DNA of 64,000 nucleotides from Apoda limacodes (lineage: Eukaryota; Arthropoda; Insecta; Lepidoptera; Limacodidae): positions 6,106,001 to 6,170,000 of the forward strand of contig OX291562.1 in NCBI GenBank assembly GCA_946406115.1, read 5' to 3'. A program made the translations under genes and the position numbers. This document shows positions 58,901-64,000 of this stretch, in pieces. The notes beneath the pieces are model-generated. The model was not told the origin of the DNA, searched no databases, and worked only from the letters and a program-made list of their open reading frames with translations. Numbering within the stretch: the first letter of the stretch is position 1; each line of letters starts with the position of its first letter.

Positions 58901-60031
58901 GGTCGATGCTCCTGCGAGAAAAAGAACTGATTATGGCGTTATAGGAGACACAGCTTGTATGGGAGATCATAAGGTGAGTGTTATGTCCACTTCAACGCTT
59001 TGTTGTTGTGCTATAAAGCTGGATAAAGTATTAAAGTCAGGTAAATTCATGATTACGACAATTATCATTACCAGCGATTACGGTAATAGTCATTACCAGT
59101 GATTACGGCAATAGTCATTCCCAGTACTAGTGATGATAATTGCTTTAATCATAAACTTATTTCTAGTTAGCTTTATTATTTAGAAAGAGAGGTTTTTTAA
59201 TTAATTTATATTAATTTTAATATGACTTAAGAGACATGTGTATTGGATTTGATGCTGAATTTGTTAAGCTATGCTTTTATTCTTTCACAGCCAATCTACC
59301 TTCGAGTTATGCTACAAAGTGATAGAGGTACAATTGATTGTTCTGACTTTCACCTACCACTCCTCCCTTCCACCCTCTCGTTACTACCGCCACCCCTCAC
59401 GCGTCTACCCACCGACCCGGATTTATACGCAAACAGAAAGTTAAAGAATCATGAAATGTCCGGCAGTCATCCGGACAAATTACTATCCGAAGAACATAGA
59501 TTAAAAAGAACTAGAACGGGCTCTTTAAATGAAAAAATACTCAGAATACCAGATGTTGAAATTACTAGTCCCGATATAACTTATAGTTATGATGGCATTT
59601 TTGTTAATGACATTGATAACTCATTATTAAGTCCGAGACAATGTTTAGATCCGTATACTCCAGAAAGTGTAGATTCGCATACACCAAATATAGAGGCAGC
59701 TTCCACGGCAGGCTCAGAAGATTTGTCTAATGAAATTGACGATGTTTTTGACGATACGAATTTGAATGAATCAAAAACAACAGTTAAATTTAACCGCGAC
59801 CGTAGTGTTTCTCCTACACAATTAAAAACTAGGTTAGACATGTTACTACATGAAAAAGATGTAGAAATTGTTCCGAAAGTTCCAGAACTTGAAAGATTGA
59901 ATAGTAGGGAGTCTTGTAAATCGGACAATAGTAAAAAAGGAGGGTTATGTTGTTTGGCATTGAAATGTTATGGGTTCTGTAGGAGACGCGCGAGAACTGT
60001 AAATTGTAAATGCTTGAATTGTTGCTCGTAA
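34932..60031 (+). CDS. INPP5A: Type I inositol polyphosphate 5-phosphatase (INPP5A-like)
   Basis: Exons: 34932-35012, 43070-43300, 51666-51833, 52614-52739, 53272-53400, 54252-54413, 55484-55608, 55983-56087, 56525-56621, 57162-57292, 58796-58973, 59291-60031; phases agree, 757 aa (751 from the second Met at 34950). The family removes the 5-phosphate of Ins(1,4,5)P3 and Ins(1,3,4,5)P4, ending calcium signals at the membrane. Family hallmarks: LLLVTANVGSIFED (start), ALHLQEVGGKTYE, NIHLFHDASN, FGDFNFR (residues 231-237), RCPAWCDRI (341-349) and CMGDHKPIYLRVM (506-518). Between the last two lie about 125 extra Ser-rich residues (exons 8-11); the vertebrate protein, about 412 aa, lacks them. After the catalytic domain a roughly 240-residue extension ends in a Cys-rich basic tail, with no canonical CAAX. 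Introns 1 and 2 are about 8 kb each and rich in repeats. Confidence 0.92.
37480..37965 (-). pseudogene. LINE RNase H-end fragment
   Basis: The - strand frame 37883-37629 reads NGGRDPNWPLNTLNRNLFLL, SPLFRAYMGAKDTPYHVMLH and CDEVEDHTAKHIG. This resembles the Cys/His end after the RNase H domain of Jockey/R1-type LINEs. Flanking frames are broken. Antisense in 5-phosphatase intron 1. Confidence 0.6.
38171..38226. repeat. Near-perfect short hairpin
   Basis: GGTGGTATACAGCGCCTTTA faces TAAAGGCGCTGTACCACC around an AATATAATACC-like loop, with one 2-nt bulge in about 22 stem pairs. It lies in 5-phosphatase intron 1, just before LINE remains. It could be a foldback remnant or a small structured RNA. 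Confidence 0.55.
38340..39640 (+). pseudogene. Decayed LINE: reverse-transcriptase domain to 3' UTR
   Basis: On the + strand, frames with shifts read SSWKTANCHPAPKKGDR, then SKVMEPVINTQLLRYLKNP, then LVSDRQYGFRHGRSTGDLLE (38520-38610), the fingers/palm region of a Jockey/CR1-like reverse transcriptase. Further remnants lead to the C-terminal block (AGGGAATTCATCCTCACACC, AACCTAAATGGTCACG) at 39400-39480 and the 3' UTR to about 39640. It is the longest LINE copy here but has many stops. 5-phosphatase intron 1. Confidence 0.7.
40925..41125 (+). repeat. LINE 3' end
   Basis: TGTGGAATGAGCTCCCTGCC, AAGAAAGAAGTTATTAGATT, GGGTCGGCAACGCGC and ACCATCAGGCGGACCGGTAG, ending in GTTTGCCACCTTAGTGGTAT and an A-run. 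This is the clearest 3' UTR of the family. A further antisense scrap lies at 41190-41250. Confidence 0.7.
41396..41570 (+). repeat. Duplicated GGGTTCCGTACC end plus AAAAGTC tandem repeats
   Basis: TTAGGGTTCCGTACC occurs twice 60 bp apart (41400 and 41459), inside duplicated TATCACTAGCTT-ATGGTTTTTT segments. The second is followed by a run of AAAAAAGTCAAAAGT units to about 41565. Truncated members of the GGTTCCGTACC family. Confidence 0.6.
41640..42190 (-). pseudogene. LINE endonuclease-domain fragment
   Basis: On the - strand two frames (42167-41901 and 41898-41656) give LVHQNIQDMSQKELEIELFI, IDILCITEHWL, then ELSCIEIEHLIVVSVYKPP and IIVCGKFNINIL. This is the start of an APE-type endonuclease of a non-LTR retrotransposon, split by a frameshift near 41900. 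5-phosphatase intron 1, antisense. Confidence 0.7.
42325..42741 (-). repeat. Interspersed repeat with CACGGAACCCTCGGTGCGCG end
   Basis: The right end reads CACGGAACCCTCGGTGCGCG, then CTAAACTCGCACTTGGTCGG and a T-run. It is related to, but distinct in body from, the GGTTCCGTACC family (AAGGGAATCAAAACCTACAG, CTTGAAATTTGGTACGAAGC). A truncated relative lies at 47560-47960. Confidence 0.6.
42745..42965 (-). repeat. LINE 3' end, antisense
   Basis: Reverse copy of the 40925 family, with GGTCCGCCTGATGGTAATCG, GCGCGTTGCCGACCC, CTCATTCCACAACC and GCGTTCGCGG. It ends about 105 bp before 5-phosphatase exon 2. Confidence 0.65.
43480..43700 (+). repeat. Interspersed repeat (CTAATATTATAAAGAGGAAA type)
   Basis: CTAATATTATAAAGAGGAAA, AACTCAAAAACTACTGGACT, TATCCCTGAGTGTAACATAG and GGGATCCCTACCAAAACTT occur in the order common to a widespread insect noncoding repeat. 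5-phosphatase intron 2. Confidence 0.55.
43949..44575 (+). mobile_element. PIF/Harbinger-like non-autonomous element
   Basis: 627 bp with inverted ends starting AGCCGTGTCTCCTGCTAGTT and continuing GTTTTTGTTAAATT. It is flanked by a TTA target duplication (43946-43948 and 44576-44578), the hallmark of PIF/Harbinger. Inside, ATG 44092 opens a 15-codon frame MSSDEEDVLPVVAIL followed by a stop, resembling the start of a Harbinger-encoded protein. It lacks transposase. 5-phosphatase intron 2. Confidence 0.75.
44992..45395 (-). repeat. GGTTCCGTACC-family repeat
   Basis: Begins TTAGGGTTCCGTACCCAAAG, contains CAGGCTGTATCTCATGAACC and ACAACAAACGTGATT twice, and ends GTGCGCGAGTACGACTCGCA with CTTCGCCGATTTTTTTT. 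Reverse orientation to the 33365 copy. Confidence 0.75.
46695..46765 (-). other. tRNA-like remnant (A-box and B-box)
   Basis: On the - strand TAGCTCAATTAGC (A-box-like) is followed about 25 nt on by GGTTCAAATAC (B-box-like), with AAGGGTTGTA before the latter. The spacing suits a tRNA or the head of a tRNA-derived SINE. The acceptor stem does not fold cleanly, so it is probably a pseudogene or SINE head. Confidence 0.4.
46862..46936. repeat. Inverted pair of CTGGTAATGAC motifs
   Basis: CTGGTAATGACAATTAG (46891-46907) faces CTAATTATCATTACCAG (46920-46936), inverted repeats with one mismatch. A GATTACCGCAACGGTAA block precedes them. The same words recur at 52162, 59066 and 60181. Confidence 0.6.
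47560..47960 (-). repeat. Interspersed repeat, partial
   Basis: Ends CGTAACCCTCGGTGCGCGAG, then TCCAACTCGCAATTGG and a T-run, like 42325-42741. Farther left is a TTTTTGGGGGCCCCATACTC block. 5-phosphatase intron 2. Confidence 0.5.
48267..48470. mobile_element. TA-flanked MITE, 204 bp
   Basis: Ends CACTGAAAAAAAAGGA and, inverted, TCTTTTTTTTCGGTG are flanked on both sides by TA (48265-48266 and 48471-48472). Subterminal GATAACAAAACTAG and its rough inverse extend the repeat. This pattern suits a Tc1/mariner-related MITE; no ORF. Confidence 0.65.
49425..49625 (-). repeat. tRNA-derived SINE, antisense, 5'-truncated
   Basis: On the - strand: GGAGGAAAACATCCGGAGGA with AACCTGCAAAAGACGT, CATCCGCACTGGGCGCGCGT and CCCTCGCTTATGAGGGTAGG. 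The body matches 24655-24965; the tRNA part is mostly lost. Confidence 0.75.
51260..51610 (-). pseudogene. Penelope-like retroelement C-terminal remnant
   Basis: On the - strand one frame gives HQPKDLSGESMVRKAIEIKK and, after a shift, FNREDGYKLFPA, a stop, then DLVIGK. The pattern REAIEIxK...NFNREDGxxL is typical of the C-terminal region of Penelope-like and related reverse transcriptases. It lies 50 bp before 5-phosphatase exon 3. Confidence 0.5.
52162..52216 (+). repeat. 19-bp tandem repeat, CTGGTAATGACGA, 3 units
   Basis: Units at 52164, 52183 and 52202, each with CTGGTAATGACGA spaced exactly 19 bp. 5-phosphatase intron 3. Confidence 0.75.
52955..53246 (-). repeat. GGTTCCGTACC-family repeat next to exon 5
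   Basis: From GAGGGTTCCGTACCTG to GTGCGCGAGTCCGACTCGCA, CTTGGCCGAT and a T-run. It ends 25 bp before the exon 5 start at 53272, so its T-rich end lies in the polypyrimidine-tract zone of that acceptor. Confidence 0.75.
54445..54585 (-). repeat. LINE 3' end scrap, antisense
   Basis: AAGCTTACGGCCCGCCCGAG, GCTGTAGCCTGTGG and CTTCTTGAAGAATCCCATTC are inverse parts of the 40925 family. It starts about 30 bp after 5-phosphatase exon 6. Confidence 0.55.
55068..55408 (-). repeat. GGTTCCGTACC-family repeat
   Basis: TTTTAGGGTTCCGTACCCAA, GGTTGTATCTCATGAACCGT and TGATAACGGCAACAGG, ending GGTACGGAACCCTTCGTCCG with CTCGCACTTGGCCGAT. It ends about 75 bp before exon 7. Confidence 0.75.
56190..56400 (+). 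repeat. Interspersed repeat, as 23585
   Basis: ATCCAATTTGGTGCAGAGAT, then ACAGCTATAGCTTGCTATAG, and an end with GTCGCGAGCAAAGGCTAGTC. Intron 8 of the 5-phosphatase gene. Confidence 0.45.
57078..57137 (+). repeat. Interspersed repeat end, copy 3
   Basis: ACACCTGACTAAGAAATGCG followed by TTGTCCAGTCTCTATGTCTA, related to 20815 and 21790. It stops 24 bp before exon 10 of the 5-phosphatase gene. Confidence 0.45.
59066..59140 (+). repeat. 25-bp tandem repeat with CATTACCAG, 3 units
   Basis: Units begin CATTACCAGCGATTACGGTA, CATTACCAGTGATTACGGCA and a diverged CATTCCCAGTACTAGTGATG, each 25 bp long. The same motif is reversed at 52162. Intron 11 of the 5-phosphatase gene. Confidence 0.75.
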
Positions 60032-60261
60032 GCTTTAATTGTAGTTACCTTATATTTTTGGACCAATCTCAATCTTTAATTGAGAATTAGTTTTGTTATT
60101 GACTGATTTTTTTAGAGATGAATATTTTGTGGTTTTAATCGTAATTGTATCTTCTTTGTTTAAAACCTTTTATTACAATAGTCGTTACCAATTTCTTTAA
60201 CCAGTGATGGTAATGACAGCTTTTTAATCATGAACTCCAAATTTAAAAAAAACTAATTTGA

Positions 60262-60642
60262 AATAAAATAAGACTGTCATTGATGAAATACACAAAATAT
60301 CAGTCTCTGTTGATTTTTGCCTTCAAAATAAAGTTACCATATTTTTTTTTACTCTTTCTTCACCAAAGCTTATATGAAAGGCAAAAGTCATAGTCAAAAT
60401 TTATAAAATTCGTGTTATAATTTTTCGTGTCTAGTTTTTTCTTTTGGTTTTTGGCACATTTTTTAAATGTAATGCTTTTTCGACTTAAAACATTATGTCG
60501 TACTGTAATGGCTGTACTGAACAATCTAATGGTATACTGTTTACCATTATTATTTTTGACACCAAGTATTGCTTAAAATACTCTGTTAAATGCATGTATT
60601 GTTTAATTCTATTAACTGAGAATAGCATGCAAATTGAATAAA
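60262..60642 (+). terminator. Poly(A) signals of the 5-phosphatase gene
   Basis: AATAAA occurs at 60262-60267 (about 230 bp after the stop) and at 60637-60642 (TTGAATAAAACG, then a T-rich and A-rich stretch). Either could end the transcript; the second has the more usual downstream context. Confidence 0.5.
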
Positions 60643-63600
60643 ACGATTTTATTTTTGTATAAAAAAAGGGTGTTTGACAATATTACTGCGATTCCCATTT
60701 CATACCAATAATTTACTTTATGTAGTCACGATTATATAAAAAACAATATGTCAAAATATACCTAACATTTATGTTAAGTTTATTTTACTAAATTTGTATA
60801 TACCTTTTAGATTTTGCACAAAATCTTTAGATCTTGTTATGGCAGCATATAAACTCAATATAAAAACCAACATGCCATACAATAGGTACTAATACAATAT
60901 GTAACGACATATTTTGACGTCATTAAATATAAAGCGTTTTCGCTCAGTTTTAAATATATTGTAACTGTCAAAGAATTTATTAATATTTATTAATAACGTA
61001 TTCAAAGTTGTCAAATACCCTAATAGAGAACAGTGTTGGCCAAAATTTAATTGCAATTAATAATTAATTGTAGCTATTGCATTAACAATTAATCAAAATA
61101 TGAAAATTGCTGCAGTCACAATTAAAAATAAATTGATTGTTTATTGTAATAAAATTTTGCCAACACTGTTAGAGATTAGTAATGCACTATAGTCATATTA
61201 CATTACAATTTTAAGTGTGTAAACACAAATGCGTATACCAATTCCCATGTGGTTAAACTAGTCGATATATCTAAAGCATAAATGTTAATAATATCCAAAT
61301 AGTATTAAGTTATTTTGTTTATTAAACTGAAAATAAATTATACAACTTGAAATCATGTATTTACTTACACCTAAGTATGAATAAGCATTGGACAAATCTA
61401 CATAGATTCATAGAAAGCGCAAAGGAGCTGAAAAATGGCCTATTGTACTTACTAGGGATGTGACAATACCGATATATCGATGACGCTGATGTATCCGCAT
61501 CGGCGATAATTTGTCACCCGATATTTTATTTTAAAATACTTATGCTTTCTTAGCAATAGTGCGATAAGATTTCTCAAGACTTACCTCACTTCATTGTTGT
61601 ACTGTGCGCGTGTTTGTGCATCTCACATACGCAAGTTACATAATTTATACGTTTTACTGGATACCGTTCGTAAGATTTTAATACTTAATCCAAATGATAA
61701 TGGACCTTAATGCAAATAAGTCTTCTAGAGTCCCAGCGCCTTTTTCTTAGCTCAGGGCTAGTGTAGAACAATCTAGGCAAGAGAATAATCTGTTGTCAAA
61801 TAGTTATGAAAACATGCTCTGGGTTTTAAGTTAAATATAGAAGAACTTAGTTTTGATTTTTAATAATATTTTAGGACTTTTTATCAAGTTTCTTCTTTCT
61901 AAATAAATGAAAAGTCAAGTTTAATTTGATTTTTAATCCATCGTATCGGCAACGTCGATAATTTACTATAATAATTGGTTTTGGTACATCTCTATTATAT
62001 ACCAAAACAATTTTTGTTGACCATGCGAACATATTGGTTGAATAATTCAAATCTACTAATATAATAAAGTTTTTAAAGTTTTTTTTATATGAACGCGCTA
62101 ATCTCTGCAACTACCAGTCGGATTTAAATAATTCTTTTTGTATTTTATAGCCTAATTCTTAAGGCAGGTTATAGGAAATTTAACATCACGCTGCGCGCTT
62201 TAGGAGCCGAGCAAAAAGAAAAAAAAGCAATGGACCAAGTCAGCCAGTATGAATATACAATGTCTTCATAACTCGACCAATTATCTCGTTACCTTTTTTC
62301 CAATTTTTTTTGGCACTAAATCAACATATTGTAAATATGAATATGAATTTATTTTACTGTCTATATCTAATGTGTTAATAACTTGACTACAGTGCCAGGC
62401 CAGCTATCGGAGCCAGTGGAGCTATTAAACCATACATCGTGTCGACAAAACAAATATATTTTGTTACTATGACCTTAATCGGTTAAATCACGATAACAAC
62501 AAACAAACGCACGTTTATTGTTTCCTGGCTTACTTTAATACTAACGCAAACAAAAAATCATCTATTTCTTACATTGAGTTGATGATTTATTTTGTACTCG
62601 AGACGTTATTAAACTAAGAAAGTCATGTCACAGATGATATAAATTAATATGTCACGTGGCAAGCGTAGTAATCCTGCTCCAGCCAGTGACTCAGTGAACT
62701 GCAGCCCATACACTCCAGTTTTTAAGACAGCTGCGGCAAGTTTAATTTTGACCGAATTAAATAGTGATTACAAAAATTAGAATTGAAAATGTACATAAAT
62801 CAAAGTAACTTATTTTTCTATTTTTTTTTTAATATATCTTGTATCGTTGACTACTATTTACACTTTTTAACTTTTTGACTATTTAAATTTTTTTTATCGT
62901 GAAGTATAATACCCAAGAAGGTACTTAGAGCGCGCCCAAGACTTAGAATAGACTAAAATAATATTAATAATTTTGCGTCGGTCTTCTAGCAAACCAGCAA
63001 TATAATATATGTTTTCTACCACGTACTTAATACTGGCTCTTTAAAAAAGTGCTCTTTGTTATAATGTGATTGCTTAACTTTTTTTTTTCGAAGTTAGCAA
63101 CTTTGCAAAATTTCAAAAGATAATAACTTAACAGCATCTTATGAAACTAAAAAAAGGTTGAACTTTAGTTTTTGTTCTTTTTTAGAATTGAAATAAAGAA
63201 TTAAATTTAAAATTTCGGATCTTATGGCAAATTACGGTGTATAAAAAATTTGACAGCGTTTACAAAGTTTTATGAAGAGGAAACATCTTGCTGTTTTTCC
63301 CCATACAAACGTATCCCCTTGTTTCCTCCCTGGATTTTGGCTTTGGAGCTATTATTTTTTTATGTATGATAGATATACACAATCACAATGTCTGTATGTT
63401 TTGCTTTATTGATATGCTATTCCTATGAAAAACTGGGGCCGTGCAAAGTCTAAAAAGTTGTCTCTTTTTTATTACATCTTTAGACGTGTGCTATACGAAT
63501 ATGTTAACTTATGTTTAAGAAAACAAAACATACAGACACGGAACAATTCATTATCTGTCACTTGAAGTAATTTTATTAAATTTGGTTGAGATTTGGAAGA

Positions 63601-63922
63601 GGAAAATGGGGAATACGATACCCCGATTTTGATAATTACAACTACGTAAAATCAGCCCAAAACGCAGTTGTCCCTATAGCACATCCGTATCTTAGATCGG
63701 ACCTTAGAGCGACGGCAAATATTTTTTAAATACCTATTTCTGCATTCTCTTAGTTGTGACATTTCCTCTTAAGAGCAAAATGTCTGTTAGGACAGCTAGT
63801 AATATTATAAAAGCTGGTGAGTTTGCTTTCGGTCCTATTTTGGGGTATATACTGTTTTACCGTTTCAGAAAGTTGGAAAGTAAAATAAATTAACACTGTT
63901 AAAACAGCTGAGAATCTCTAGT
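60643..63922. other. AT-rich intergenic DNA, nothing recognised
   Basis: Downstream of the 5-phosphatase gene. It includes a low-complexity AATTAATTG-type stretch at 61040-61150 and scattered homopolymer runs. No coding exon with family similarity and no RNA gene was recognised. Confidence 0.5.
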
Positions 63923-64000
63923 GTCAGAATAACTCGGCTCAAAAACTTATGCGCTTCTAGTGCCGACAAAATCCAAAGGCGTTTCAGGTTCAAATCCTGG
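63923..64000 (+). other. tRNA-like sequence cut by window end
   Basis: Starts GTCAGAATAACTCGGC and ends with a clear B-box GGTTCAAATCCTGG. The length between 5' start and B-box (about 63 nt) and the long variable region suggest a tRNA-Leu-like or Ser-like fold. The A-box is degenerate, and the 3' acceptor strand lies beyond the window. It could be a tRNA pseudogene or a SINE head. Confidence 0.35.

Noticed and set aside
59587..59928. 113-aa - strand frame
   Set aside because: Complement of the last 5-phosphatase exon, which is the supported coding strand.

Overview
This window is animal nuclear DNA, most likely from a moth or butterfly (Lepidoptera). It is AT-rich, with short coding exons bounded by GT/AG sites in long introns. 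The introns and spacers are filled with repeats typical of Lepidoptera: tRNA-derived SINEs, decayed LINE 3' ends, and the abundant repeat ending in GGTTCCGTACC. There are no bacterial-type operons and no CRISPR array. Exon joins below were worked out by hand from splice sites, reading phase and protein-family similarity; no transcript data were available.

Three host genes are present. (1) 2825-13226, + strand: the 3' thirteen coding exons of ebony (beta-alanyl-amine synthase: adenylation, carrier and amine-selecting domains); the N-terminus lies left of the window. (2) 20931-31082, - strand: a complete alpha/epsilon-type sarcoglycan gene, 8 coding exons and 503 aa, with a noncoding 5' exon and a TATA box near 32.0 kb. 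(3) 34932-60031, + strand: a complete INPP5A-type inositol polyphosphate 5-phosphatase gene, 12 exons and 757 aa. Genes 2 and 3 are divergently arranged around a roughly 3 kb spacer.

The most striking mobile DNA is a pair of apparently identical, intact DNA transposons in opposite orientation (1-2037, cut by the window edge, and 13411-15527). They bracket the ebony exons, one in an ebony intron and one 184 bp past the ebony stop codon. Each encodes a 451-aa spliced transposase with a D-D(82)E catalytic triad (IS630/Tc1/mariner superfamily) and the complete copy has 31-bp terminal inverted repeats. Other elements include a PIF/Harbinger-like element with TTA target duplication, a hAT-like element, several foldback MITEs, a Penelope-like remnant and many LINE fragments.

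The 5-phosphatase gene is unusual: about 125 extra Ser-rich residues interrupt the catalytic domain, and a long C-terminal extension ends in a cysteine-rich basic tail instead of an evident CAAX box. The sarcoglycan tail carries a PPPY motif resembling the dystrophin-binding motif of dystroglycan. A short GTCATTACCAG-type motif recurs in tandem or inverted clusters at four places in the 5-phosphatase gene and its 3' flank.
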